Below, one piece after another: positions 44,401 through 53,487 of a stretch of DNA of 64,000 bases. A model generated the notes under the pieces. The model saw nothing but the letters and a program-made list of their open reading frames with translations. It did not search any database and was not told the DNA's origin. Position 1 is the first letter of the stretch; the number at the start of each line of letters is the position of its first letter. Both the position numbers and the translations under genes were made by a program. The stretch is from Parvibaculum sp041688015 (GTDB taxonomy: Bacteria; Pseudomonadota; Alphaproteobacteria; Parvibaculales; Parvibaculaceae): positions 62,001-126,000 of the forward strand of contig JBDNIY010000016.1 of the NCBI GenBank assembly GCA_041688015.1. The letters are read 5' to 3'.

Positions 44401-45849
44401 ATGACGACCCCTATCATCGAAAACCCGACATTCGCCGATCTCGGCATCACCGAGCCTCTCTGCCGCGCCCTGAGCGCAGAAGGCTATGAACACCCCACCC
44501 CCATTCAAGCCCGCACGATCCCTGCGCTGCTCGACGGCCGCGACGTGCTCGGCCTCGCCCAGACGGGCACTGGCAAGACCGCCGCCTTCGCGCTGCCGAT
44601 CTTGCAAAAGCTGCTCTCCGGCGAAGGCCGCCGCAACCCCAAGACCGCCAAGGCGCTCATCCTTGCGCCGACGCGCGAACTGGCCATCCAGATCGATGAA
44701 AGCCTCTCCACCTACGGCCAGTATCTGCATTTGCGCCATACGGTGATCTTCGGCGGCGTCAATCAAGGCCGCCAGGTTAAGGCCATGGCCCCCGGCGTAG
44801 ACATCTTAGTGGCCACACCCGGCCGTCTGCTCGATCTCATCAACCAGCGCTTCATCAACCTCAACGACACCTTCACGCTGGTGCTGGACGAGGCCGACCG
44901 CATGCTCGACATGGGCTTCTCGCGCGACGTGAAAAAGCTCATCGCCATGATGCCGCGCAAAAACCGCCAGTCACTGCTTTTCTCAGCCACCATGCCCGCC
45001 TCCATCGAAGCGCTAGCCGCTGAAATTTTGAACGAGCCCGTACGCGTTGAAGTGACGCCCAAAATCATCACCGTGGATCGCATCGACCAGCATGTGATGT
45101 TCGTTGAGCAGCGCCGCAAGCGTGAACTGCTGGCCCGCCTGCTCGAAAACGCCGACCTGAGCCGCGTCATCATTTTCACGCGCACCAAACATTGCGCCAA
45201 CCGCGTCAGCGAACAGCTTGAAAAAGGCGGCGTACCGTCCGAAGCTATTCACGGCAACAAGTCGCAAGGCGCACGCCAGCGCGCGCTTGAAGCCTTCCGC
45301 AATGGCGAGGCCCGCGTGTTGGTCGCCACCGACATTGCCGCGCGTGGTATTGACGTCGATGGCATTACCCATGTCATCAACTACGAATTGCCCAACGAGC
45401 CGGAAAGCTATGTCCACCGCATTGGCCGCACCGCGCGCGCAGGTGCCAGCGGCATCGCCTATTCCTTCTGCGACGGCACCGAGCGCCCCTATCTAAAGGC
45501 CATCGAACGTCTGACGCACCGTGCACTGACGGTCTATGATACCAAGCCCCTAATCGGCGACCAGCCCTCGCCCGAATTTGCCAATGAACCGCGTGAAGAA
45601 CGCCGCTCCAACGGTAATCGCTCCAAGCAAGGCCAGCGCCCAGGCGGCAAAAGCAAAAGTGATGGTGGCAATCGCCCCGCTGCTGGAGCAGGCAACAGAA
45701 ATGCCAAGCCACAGGGCAACCGCAATCACAGCGGCAAGCCGACAAGCGATGCCCGCAGCGACACCAGCGGTCGGCCTGACGCGATCAGCCGCAACCGTCC
45801 CGGCAGCAAGGCCCGCAAGCGTATTCACTCTGGCAGTGCAGCCCAATAA
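44401..45849 (+). CDS. rhlE: DEAD-box ATP-dependent RNA helicase, RhlE type
   Basis: 482 residues from the ATG at 44401; the frame is open from 44242, but the extra residues are not family-like. Q motif (FADLGITEPLCRAL, TPIQARTIP), Walker A AQTGTGKT, Ia PTRELAIQI, DEAD as VLDEADRMLDMGF, SAT in FSATMP, and motifs V/VI in ATDIAARGIDVDGI and HRIGRTARAG. The C-terminal 100 residues are basic, Asn/Gly/Ser-rich and disordered, as in RhlE. It remodels RNA, often in ribosome assembly and cold adaptation. A strong terminator follows. Confidence 0.92.
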   Translation: MTTPIIENPTFADLGITEPLCRALSAEGYEHPTPIQARTIPALLDGRDVLGLAQTGTGKTAAFALPILQKLLSGEGRRNPKTAKALILAPTRELAIQIDESLSTYGQYLHLRHTVIFGGVNQGRQVKAMAPGVDILVATPGRLLDLINQRFINLNDTFTLVLDEADRMLDMGFSRDVKKLIAMMPRKNRQSLLFSATMPASIEALAAEILNEPVRVEVTPKIITVDRIDQHVMFVEQRRKRELLARLLENADLSRVIIFTRTKHCANRVSEQLEKGGVPSEAIHGNKSQGARQRALEAFRNGEARVLVATDIAARGIDVDGITHVINYELPNEPESYVHRIGRTARAGASGIAYSFCDGTERPYLKAIERLTHRALTVYDTKPLIGDQPSPEFANEPREERRSNGNRSKQGQRPGGKSKSDGGNRPAAGAGNRNAKPQGNRNHSGKPTSDARSDTSGRPDAISRNRPGSKARKRIHSGSAAQ

Positions 45850-45902
45850 ATGCGTTGAGGTAAATTCGTTACATCGAAAAACCGCGATTGCAGCATGAAA
45901 GA

Positions 45903-45937
45903 ACGCCCGGATGGTCCCCGCCATCCGGGCGTTTTTT
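45903..45937 (+). terminator. Rho-independent terminator after the helicase gene
   Basis: ACGCCCGGATGG (45903-45914) pairs with CCATCCGGGCGT (45921-45932) around six bases, followed by six T residues (45932-45937). It lies 54 bp after the helicase stop. Confidence 0.92.
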
Positions 45938-46099
45938 GTTCAAATCGCAGTCTCAATACCATCGTACAACTTGCACCAAATCCCCGCTTCTTAATGGCCG
46001 ATTAAGCTCGACTTGAGAAAATCGAACTCAATCGAAACGATATTGGCTTATCCATTTCAATATCGACATGGGTGCCTCTTGCACCAAGGAATTTCGTTA

Positions 46100-46225
46100 A
46101 TGAGGGTTTTCTCCCCCACCTATCCCTATATCCGGTTTGCCAAATTTCATCAGATCCTCGCGATCGCATTGATTTTCGGTATCTTGGCTTGGCTTGGCTT
46201 GGCTTGGCATCACACTGACGCGTGA
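46100..46225 (+). other. N-terminal reading frame of the hybrid kinase, out of frame with the body
   Basis: The ATG at 46100 has a good ribosome site (CAAGGAA, nine bases upstream) and encodes a 41-residue frame with one membrane helix (HQILAIALIFGILAWLGLAW), ending at TGA 46223-46225. Its last residues are read from the TTGGC tract. One extra TTGGC unit, or two fewer, would join this frame to the kinase at 46194 and give a complete MASE1 first helix. In the sequence as given the frames do not meet. Confidence 0.7.
46183..46208 (+). repeat. TTGGC pentanucleotide tract at the start of the hybrid kinase
   Basis: Five perfect TTGGC units at 46184-46208, preceded by a C that extends the tract to 26 bp. 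It lies inside the first membrane helix. Five-base units are not a multiple of three, so any gain or loss changes the reading frame, the design of a slipped-strand switch. Confidence 0.9.
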
Positions 46226-49200
46226 GACAGGACGCATCGCGTTCATCTGGCTCGCCAATGGCGTCATGATTGCCATCCTGCTGTCCACTGCGCGCTCAAA
46301 ATGGCCGATCTATCTCACCGCAACATACCTCGCCAATATCACCGTCAACTATGCAACGGGTGACCCCCTCGCCGTCGCCGCAGCGCTTTCTGCTGTCAAC
46401 AGCATCGAGATCATTATTGCCATTACGATAATGCGCCGGGCAGGCGACCCGGTGCCCGATCTGACATCATGGCAGACCTTGTTCCGATTTGGCCTTTGGG
46501 CGGGACTGGCTGCGCCCTTGTTTGCCGCTGCAGCCGCGTCAACATTTCTGCATTTTTACGCCGGGATGCCATATCTCGCCGTCTTCAATCGATGGCTGTT
46601 TGCCGATGCGCTCGGCATCATCATCATCACGCCTCTTGTTCTCGCCATCCGAAATCGCGCCTTCATAGGGGCTAAGGCGGCCGCACAACCTATCGAATTT
46701 GCCGGCATCCTTGGCCTTGTCACGCTTTGCACTGCCAGCGTCTTTACCCATACCGCATTTCCTCTTCTTTTTCTGGTCTTCACGCCACTTGTCGTTGCCA
46801 CCTTTCGCCTCGGTTTTGCGGGCGCGGTCACGGCCATCTCTATCGTCACAGCAGTAGCAATCAGCTTCACGTTGACCGGCCATAATCCCTTCGCTCTTGT
46901 TGACGGCACCACGCTGGCCGAGCGCATCTGGCTGCTCCAGCTCTTTATCGTTAGTTGTTCATTCACCACCCTGCCTATCGTCGCGGCGCTTGCCGAACGC
47001 AAACGCATCGCTCAACGCCTCACTCAAAGCGAATCCAGCCTGCGGTTTTTTGCTGAAAATTCGACCGACATGATCATCATCAGCGATCTCACCGGGAAGA
47101 GACAATATGTGTCGCCTGCATCGCGCAAATTGCTCGGCTATTCTCCCGAAGAAATGCTCAATCTGTCAGCGCTAAGCCTGATGCATCCCGATGATCGTGT
47201 ACGGGTGGAAAAGGCCGTCCGCGCCATGTCGATTGGCGAAGCCGATCCCATTTGTTCCTACCGCATGTTGCACAAGGACGGCACCTATATCTGGATTGAA
47301 GCCAGTTTTTCTTTTAATTTAGACCCCGCCACGCACGAGCCCATCGGCTATACAGTTGCGACACATGACATGAATTTCCGCGACGCCAATGAACGTGAAA
47401 TTCTAGAAAATGCGCTCAGCCTAAAAGAAAGTCATCGGCTTCTCGTCATGGCAGAATCCATATCCGGCGTCGGCTACTGGCGTATGGACGTGTCATCAGA
47501 GACGCTCTTCTGGTCGCCGGAAGTGTACAAAATTCATGGCAGGCCGGCCTATTACACGCCGAAACTCAGCGACGCCATGAATAGCTATCATCCCGATGAA
47601 CGCGATATGATCGAGCAGTTCGTTGCGGACGCCACAGGCCAAGGCAAGTCTTTTCAATTCGAGGCGCGGATCATACGCGACGATGGAGAAGTTCGACACG
47701 TTCTGTCACACGGCCAAAGTGAAATCGCGCCCGACGGCACCGTCACAGGAATTTTCGGTACCTTTCAAGACATCACAGAACGAAAAGAAGCCGCCATCAA
47801 ACTGGGTGAACAATACGCCGAGCTTCAGGATAACTACGAGCGCCTCGAAGAAAGTCGTCAGAGATTATCAGACATGACAATCGAGCTGACGGTCGCCCGC
47901 GACGAAGCGGAAGCTGCCAACCGCGCAAAATCCGAGTTCCTTGCCAATATGAGTCACGAAATCCGCACGCCCATGAACGGCATTGCGGGCATGACTGGCC
48001 TTCTGCTCGATACAAGCCTCGACGACGAACAACGCAAATTTGCGCGCGCTGTGCGTGAATCTGCTGACACGCTGGTCCTCATGCTCAATGACATTCTCGA
48101 TCTGTCAAAGCTGGAAGCGGGCCGCGTCGAACTTGAAGCCCTGCCGTTCTCGCTGACGCGTCTCATCGAGAGTGTGGTCGAAATCATGCAGCCGCAGGCG
48201 ACGATAAAGCATGTCGCGGTGACCACGGACATGGCCCCCGAGCTGGACGGCTTCTTCCTCGGCGACCCCACGCGCCTGCGCCAGATCGTTTTCAATCTGA
48301 TTGGCAATGCCGTCAAATTCACCTCGGAAGGTAGCGTCAAAGTCAGCGCTGTCAGAGCAGGCAATGACCGTGCCCGCATCTCCGTCACAGACAGCGGCAT
48401 CGGCATGTCTGACAAGGACATGAGCAAGATCTTCACCAAATTCTCTCAAGCCGATTCCTCCGTCACCCGCAAATTCGGCGGCACCGGCCTAGGCCTCACC
48501 ATTTGCCGTCAATTGACCGATCTGATGGGTGGCGAAATCGGCGTGGAAAGTGAATTGGGTGTCGGCACTACCTTCTGGTTTGAAATCCCGCTGCCTGAAA
48601 GTGCAGAAAGTACGGTGGCGCTTGACACCGCCGAGGCACCTTTGCCCTCGCGCCGCGCAGGCGACCGCCTGGGTTCACATGCCGATGACCGTCACCACAA
48701 CGCTGGCAGCGCGGGCAACAAGCGCATCCTGCTCGTCGAAGACAACCATATCAATCAGTTGCTTGCCTCGACCATCTTGCAAAAAGCGGGCTATCTAGTG
48801 GACATCGCGAGCGACGGCAAGGCCGCCACCATGTCTCTGGAAGTCGCCGACTATGATGCCGTATTAATGGATATCCAGATGCCGATCATGGACGGTGTCG
48901 AAGCGACCCATGAAATGCGCACCAACGCCTCAACACAGATCAAACGCAATGTGCCGATCATTGCCATGACAGCCAACGCTATGGCTGGCGACCGTGAGCA
49001 ATATCTTGAAGCCGGCATGAACGACTATATCAGCAAGCCGATACATGCCGCCCGCCTACTCTCCATCCTCGACCGCTGGACCAACACGACGTCGTCAAGG
49101 TTGGCCATGAGTGTCGTCAATGACGACAGCGCGCCCGAACCCGCTGCCGATAATATTGGTGCCGAGGGTACGAGCAGCGACATGGATTTTGCCGAACTTG

Positions 49201-49532
49201 AACGCCTGACAAATCGTATAGGCACCGCCAAAGTGCTCTCCCTGATCGACAGTTTCATCGACGACAGCCGCGAACAGATGGTCCGCTTAGCAACAATTTG
49301 CGCGCACCCCGAGCCCGATGCTGTCGAACGCATCGCCCATGAAATTGCCGGGACCAGCGCCAATTTCGGGGCCAAAAAACTGGCCGAACTCGCCCAGGTT
49401 TTAAAGCAACATGCAACGACCCATCCCGGCGACACAGACTATCTGCAACGCTCCGCCGAGATCCAAGCCCGCGCGAAACTCAGTTGGTCGGCCTTGCGTC
49501 ACAAGTTCCCACTCAAAAAATCCAACGGCTAG
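46194..49532 (+). CDS. MASE1-PAS-PAS hybrid sensor histidine kinase with receiver and Hpt domains
   Basis: 1112 residues counted from a TTG inside the repeat, the only start in this frame. Order: MASE1 membrane domain (1-280), PAS (about 285-405, FFAENSTDMIIISDLTG), PAS (about 420-540, then GTFQDITERK), coiled coil, HisKA (NMSHEIRTPMNG, His588), HATPase (LIGNAVKFTSEG, DSGIGMS, KFGGTGLGL), receiver (Asp893 in VLMDIQMP, Lys in ISKP) and Hpt (AHEIAGTSANFG, His1049). It senses an unknown signal in the membrane or cytoplasm and runs a full phosphorelay. The natural N-terminus is probably the ATG at 46100, which is out of frame here because of the TTGGC tract. Either the gene is phase-off or a frameshift is present. 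Confidence 0.88.
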   Translation: MAWLGITLTRETGRIAFIWLANGVMIAILLSTARSKWPIYLTATYLANITVNYATGDPLAVAAALSAVNSIEIIIAITIMRRAGDPVPDLTSWQTLFRFGLWAGLAAPLFAAAAASTFLHFYAGMPYLAVFNRWLFADALGIIIITPLVLAIRNRAFIGAKAAAQPIEFAGILGLVTLCTASVFTHTAFPLLFLVFTPLVVATFRLGFAGAVTAISIVTAVAISFTLTGHNPFALVDGTTLAERIWLLQLFIVSCSFTTLPIVAALAERKRIAQRLTQSESSLRFFAENSTDMIIISDLTGKRQYVSPASRKLLGYSPEEMLNLSALSLMHPDDRVRVEKAVRAMSIGEADPICSYRMLHKDGTYIWIEASFSFNLDPATHEPIGYTVATHDMNFRDANEREILENALSLKESHRLLVMAESISGVGYWRMDVSSETLFWSPEVYKIHGRPAYYTPKLSDAMNSYHPDERDMIEQFVADATGQGKSFQFEARIIRDDGEVRHVLSHGQSEIAPDGTVTGIFGTFQDITERKEAAIKLGEQYAELQDNYERLEESRQRLSDMTIELTVARDEAEAANRAKSEFLANMSHEIRTPMNGIAGMTGLLLDTSLDDEQRKFARAVRESADTLVLMLNDILDLSKLEAGRVELEALPFSLTRLIESVVEIMQPQATIKHVAVTTDMAPELDGFFLGDPTRLRQIVFNLIGNAVKFTSEGSVKVSAVRAGNDRARISVTDSGIGMSDKDMSKIFTKFSQADSSVTRKFGGTGLGLTICRQLTDLMGGEIGVESELGVGTTFWFEIPLPESAESTVALDTAEAPLPSRRAGDRLGSHADDRHHNAGSAGNKRILLVEDNHINQLLASTILQKAGYLVDIASDGKAATMSLEVADYDAVLMDIQMPIMDGVEATHEMRTNASTQIKRNVPIIAMTANAMAGDREQYLEAGMNDYISKPIHAARLLSILDRWTNTTSSRLAMSVVNDDSAPEPAADNIGAEGTSSDMDFAELERLTNRIGTAKVLSLIDSFIDDSREQMVRLATICAHPEPDAVERIAHEIAGTSANFGAKKLAELAQVLKQHATTHPGDTDYLQRSAEIQARAKLSWSALRHKFPLKKSNG

Positions 49533-49644
49533 CCCACGCCATTAACGCGCTCAAACCGCCAAGCGCTAACCGCCCGACGATGCCCCGTCAGCGGATCAAT
49601 CGTCGCCGGATCATCACTTTAGGGGGCTTGTCCGTGGCTTGAAC

Positions 49645-50421
49645 ATGGCTACCATGGCAGCCATAAACCAGCACGATACCAAAAACGCCGACATGCTTTC
49701 TCCCTCCGCACCTCAGAATGCGGACGGTGCCGCGCCGCAGGCGGCCCATCAGGGTCCTCCACCCGAAACCACCTTCGGGATCAAGCCGGAAGTCAAATTT
49801 AGCTCGCCGGTCTGGGTTAGACAGGTCAACAGTTTCGCGGTCATAAATGAAGCCATGGTGTCGAAGCTCACAGAGATCGAAGCCGCCGCGCCGGCCATCA
49901 CACGCTCCAATGTGGGCGGCTGGCACAGCGAGACCATTCTCCACCGCCTTGAGGCGTTCAAGGACATTCGGCATATCATTGAACAGGTGGCGGTGGGCTG
50001 TGCGCATAATCTCGGGCTCGATTTCGAGAAAGCCGACCTTGTGTTTCAGAGCATGTGAGCCAACCGGAACGGACCGGGCGACTACAACACGCAGCACGTT
50101 CATCCCAATTCATTTCTGTCAGGCAGCTATTACCTGAAGGTGCCACCTGAAAGCGGCAACATCGAATTCGTCGATCCCGTGCGCGAACGCGTCATGTCCG
50201 GCTATCCGATGAAGCCGGGCTTCACCCAGCAGCCACGCCGGATTGTCTATCGCTGCCGTGAAGGCTTGCTCGTCATGTTTCCCTTTTGGCTCTCACATGG
50301 CGTCCAACCCAACCGCAGCCAAGACATGCGCCTGTCGCTCGCTTTCAACATCGACTGCGTACCAAAGCCGCTTCAAAAGATGAAACCCGCCGATATCAAC
50401 GCGGTTCAAGCGCCTTCATAG
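49645..50421 (+). pseudogene. 2OG-Fe(II) oxygenase family gene interrupted by one in-frame TGA
   Basis: Two reading frames in the same phase are separated only by TGA at 50056-50058. The first part has SPVWVRQVNSFAVINEAM and SNVGGWHSETIL; the second begins ANRNGPGDYNTQHVHPN, then FLSGSYYLKVPPESG, and ends with WLSHGVQPNRSQDMRLSLAF. Together they make a putative 2OG-Fe(II) oxygenase (TIGR02466-like) with the HxH/distal His and Arg present. The family usually has Trp where the stop lies, so TGG to TGA is the likely change. The end overlaps the convergent greB by 16 bp. Confidence 0.8.
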
Positions 50422-50957
50422 GCGATCTTCACCACCTCGATGATCTCGATGCCATTGGGGGTTTTGATCTCCACCTCGTCGCCCTCTTCCGCCTTGAGCA
50501 GTGCACGCGCAATCGGCGAAATCCAACTCACCTCATTGCGGTCAATATCGGCTTCATCAACGCCGAGAATACGGATGGTTTTTTCCACGCCCGCCGCGTT
50601 GGCATAGGTCACCGTCGCGCCAAAGAAAACACGGTCCCGGTTTGTCTGCTGGGCAGGGTCCACGACTTCGGCAATCTCAAGCCGTTTTGTCAAAAAACGA
50701 ATACGACGATCAATCTCGCGCAACCGCTTCTTGCCATAGATATAGTCGCCGTTCTCTGAGCGATCCCCATTGCCCGCCGCCCAGCTCACCGTCTCGACCA
50801 CCTTGGGTCGGTCAACGCGCCGTAACTGCAGCAACTCGTCGCGGAGCCGCGCATAGCCGCTTGATGTGATGTAATTTTTTGCGCCCACAGGCAACGCAAC
50901 CAAAACCTCCGGCTCGTCGTCTTCCGCGTCGTTTTCTTTGGTGAAGGCCTTGCTCAT
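50406..50957 (-). CDS. greB: Transcription elongation factor GreB
   Basis: 183 residues. The N-terminal coiled coil includes ITSSGYARLRDELLQLRRVDRP, then the DRSENGDYIYGKKRLREID stretch with the acidic tip residues that enter the RNA polymerase channel. The C-terminal FKBP-like domain has FFGATVTYANAAG and ISWISPIARALLKAEEGDEV-type sequence (WISPIARALL). The GKKRLREIDRRIRFL block distinguishes GreB from GreA. It rescues backtracked polymerase by stimulating RNA cleavage. The N-terminus carries an acidic 20-residue extension. Confidence 0.92.
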   Translation of the reverse strand: MSKAFTKENDAEDDEPEVLVALPVGAKNYITSSGYARLRDELLQLRRVDRPKVVETVSWAAGNGDRSENGDYIYGKKRLREIDRRIRFLTKRLEIAEVVDPAQQTNRDRVFFGATVTYANAAGVEKTIRILGVDEADIDRNEVSWISPIARALLKAEEGDEVEIKTPNGIEIIEVVKIAYEGA

Positions 50958-51027
50958 CGCTCTCGCCTGCCGCCGTCAAACACGCCGACCACTATACGCG
51001 CTTAAAACTCGCCACGCGACGCAGCCG

Positions 51028-51459
<432 letters not shown>

Positions 51460-51648
51460 TTTTCATCCAATGTATTGGCGTTTGCATGCCGCATCGCGTG
51501 TCAAAAAGAGACACAGGCACTGAATTGCTTTCGCATTGTTGATGGTCCCAAGCTAACGGCCGAGGGTAAACAAATGTTTTAATTTTCAATAAATATCGAA
51601 CGCATCGTTAACGCCTTTAAGCGGTCAAAGTAGCGGACGAAAATATAT

Positions 51649-51660
51649 TCTGTATACAGA
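51649..51660. promoter_or_regulatory. Perfect 12-bp palindrome upstream of the pilin gene
   Basis: TCTGTATACAGA is a perfect palindrome in an AT-rich stretch (TATAT on the left, TATAATTGACA on the right). It lies 190 bp upstream of the pilin start and just outside the island's left att repeat. It may be an operator for a dimeric regulator. No promoter could be assigned with confidence. Confidence 0.4.
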
Positions 51661-51730
51661 TATAATTGACATGATACGATGACGCGCACGGCAAAAAGAG
51701 GCAACTCTCACATAATCAATCTGCGGAGAA

Positions 51731-51778
51731 ATTTGGTGGGCGCACACGGACTCGAACCGTGGACCCGCTGATTAAGAG
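51731..51778 (-). repeat. Left attachment site (attL-like), 3' half of a tRNA-Lys gene
   Basis: The 48 nt match the 3' half of the tRNA-Lys gene at 61583-61630 in 43 positions. Identical blocks are ATTTGGTGGGCGCAC and GGACCCGCTGATTAAGAG. The five differences fall in the T-arm stem and keep it paired, so this is the displaced 3' end of the original chromosomal tRNA gene. The bases beyond 51778 do not complete a tRNA, so the copy is not functional. Confidence 0.88.
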
Positions 51779-51909
51779 CATCACTTTTGGGGTTTCGCCC
51801 ACTTTCTCCACACCCCGCCAAACACACTCAAGTCATTGTTTTACTTGACGATTTAGACTTTACGCCTACGCTGCACAAACAGCGGAGAACGCTATATTTC
51901 ACCTCCGCG

Positions 51910-51931
51910 TGCTTCCAATATGCTTCCAAAA
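51910..51931 (+). repeat. Left arm-type integrase box pair
   Basis: Two TGCTTCCAA boxes in direct orientation, 11 bp apart, end 17 bp before the integrase start. A copy with one mismatch lies at 61501-61522 near the other end of the island. Paired short direct repeats at both ends of an integrative element suit integrase arm-binding sites. Confidence 0.65.
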
Positions 51932-51948
51932 ATCGTAGGAGAACAAAA

Positions 51949-53232
51949 GTGTCAAAATTCAGTAAACGGACGATAGACGCATTACCAAGGGTCCAAAAAA
52001 ACACTTTCGTCTGGGATGATGAATTGAAGAATTTTGGTTTGCGCCTATCCCCAACAGGTCGAAAAACTTTTCTCGTTCAGTACCGCGCCAAAGGCCGAAC
52101 GCGACGGGTCAAAATTGGACTCTACGGCACCCTCACAATTGACGAAGCCCGCACGCAAGCGCGACGCCTCCTTGGTGAGGTTGCTCATGGGCTTGATCCC
52201 GCTGACGGCGTCTCCAAAGACAGACAAGCACCAACCATCTCGGAAGTTTGCAATCGCTTCGTCAGAGAGCATGTAACGCTACGCTGCAAGGCATCCACGG
52301 CCACTGAGTACCGCCGCATGATAGAGCGCGAAGTAAAGCCCCTCTTTGGAGCCCGACGCATCACAGACGTTACCCGTCCCGATATGGCGAAACTCATGTA
52401 CGATATGCGCGACAGGCCGTTTCAGGGAAACCGTATGCTCGCGCTACTCTCCAAGATGTTTAATCTTTGCGAGCTATGGGGATTGCGCCCGGATGGGTCC
52501 AACCCTTGCCGTCTGGTTCCTAAGTACAGAGAGACGCCCCGCGAGCGTTTTCTCTCACCTGAAGAAATCGGCATCGTTGGCGAAATCCTAAACGAGGTTC
52601 AAGCCGATGGGACCGAACCCAAAGCCGCTTGTGACGCCATCCGCTTGCTTATTCTGACAGGCTGTCGCCTCGGAGAAATCCAGACGCTTAAATGGGAATT
52701 TGTAAAACCGCCCTACTTCATGCTCCCAGACTCGAAGACGGGCGCTAGGCGCATCCCCTTTAGCCAAGAGGTTCAAGCCATCCTCGACACCATAGAGCGC
52801 GTCCCAGACAATCCTTACGTCCTTGTGGGCCGTCTAAAGGGACAATATATCGCCGACATACGCCACCCATGGGGCCGCGTCCGTGAAACGGCAAAATTGG
52901 GCCCCGTTCGCGTCCACGATCTGCGCCACACCTATGCATCCAATGCCATTGCCAACGGCGTCCCGCTGGAAGTTGTGGGCAAGCTCCTAGGCCATACCCA
53001 ATATCAAACCACCATGCGCTATGCGCATCTTGCAGACGGGCATTTGCACGAAGCAGCGGCCCATGTGGCTAAAGGCATCGGCGCGGCGCTGACTAAAACC
53101 AACAAACCGGACACAACTCCACCCCCAGAGCCCGAACCGCCTGTCCCTTTCGTAACCGGTAAAGTCATCAGCTTTCCTAAACGGCCCAGAACGCCTCAAG
53201 TTCAAAACTCAAACAGCCTGAAAGGAGCTTAG
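51949..53232 (+). CDS. int: Tyrosine integrase (P4-type, DUF4102 N-terminus)
   Basis: 427 residues from a GTG with an excellent TAGGAG seven bases upstream; an in-frame ATG at 51787 would read through the att region and the arm boxes. The N-terminal arm-binding DUF4102 domain (1-90) includes FVWDDELKNFGLRLSPTGRK. The catalytic domain has Arg in TGCRLGEIQTLKW, HxxR in RVHDLRHTYAS, the second His in LGHTQYQTTMRYAHL and the nucleophilic Tyr there. It recombines att sites at the tRNA-Lys gene. It lies directly inside the left att repeat, as expected for a tRNA-targeting island. Confidence 0.95.
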   Translation: MSKFSKRTIDALPRVQKNTFVWDDELKNFGLRLSPTGRKTFLVQYRAKGRTRRVKIGLYGTLTIDEARTQARRLLGEVAHGLDPADGVSKDRQAPTISEVCNRFVREHVTLRCKASTATEYRRMIEREVKPLFGARRITDVTRPDMAKLMYDMRDRPFQGNRMLALLSKMFNLCELWGLRPDGSNPCRLVPKYRETPRERFLSPEEIGIVGEILNEVQADGTEPKAACDAIRLLILTGCRLGEIQTLKWEFVKPPYFMLPDSKTGARRIPFSQEVQAILDTIERVPDNPYVLVGRLKGQYIADIRHPWGRVRETAKLGPVRVHDLRHTYASNAIANGVPLEVVGKLLGHTQYQTTMRYAHLADGHLHEAAAHVAKGIGAALTKTNKPDTTPPPEPEPPVPFVTGKVISFPKRPRTPQVQNSNSLKGA

Positions 53233-53236
53233 GAAT

Positions 53237-53293
53237 GTGTATAAAAACACACCAAAATCTTGACTCGCAACCCTATAGTGTGTATTTATACGC
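53237..53293 (+). promoter_or_regulatory. hicAB promoter flanked by an inverted-repeat operator
   Basis: GTGTATAAAAACACAC (53237-53252) and GTGTGTATTTATACGC (53278-53293) are near-perfect inverted copies of each other (14 of 16 bases). Between and within them is TTGACT (53260-53265), 17 bp, then TATTTA (53283-53288), a sigma-70-like promoter. The right half covers the -10 and the start region of hicA, so binding by HicB would block transcription. Confidence 0.65.
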
Positions 53294-53482
53294 ATGAAGA
53301 GTCGGGACATCATCAAGGCACTTCAAAGTGCCGGTTGGGTCGAAGTGGCTCAGGCGGGAAGCCATAAGCAGTTCAAACACCCGGACAGGCCCGGACGCGT
53401 GACAGTCCCTCATCCAAAGAAGGACCTCCCCGCTGGCACAATCCGAAGCATTGAAAAGCAAAGCGGCCTAAAGCTGAGGTAA
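53294..53482 (+). CDS. hicA: HicA family mRNA interferase toxin
   Basis: 62 residues, the usual HicA size, with the double-stranded-RNA-binding-like fold. It has SRDIIKALQSAGW, the catalytic His24 in AGSHKQFKHP, and VTVPHPKKDLPAGTIRSIEKQ, all family hallmarks. It cleaves mRNA when free and is neutralised by HicB, encoded 5 bp downstream. It starts directly at the palindromic promoter, so its mRNA may have almost no leader. The pair may stabilise the island. Confidence 0.92.
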   Translation: MKSRDIIKALQSAGWVEVAQAGSHKQFKHPDRPGRVTVPHPKKDLPAGTIRSIEKQSGLKLR

Positions 53483-53487
53483 GCGAC

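Noticed and set aside
51731..51800. Second functional tRNA-Lys gene
   Set aside because: Only the 3' half matches; the 5' part (GTGGGCGAAACCCC direction) does not form acceptor and D arms, so it is an attachment-site remnant.
51787..51948. Longer integrase starting at 51787
   Set aside because: It would be translated from the att flank and arm boxes; the GTG at 51949 has a strong ribosome site and begins the DUF4102 domain.
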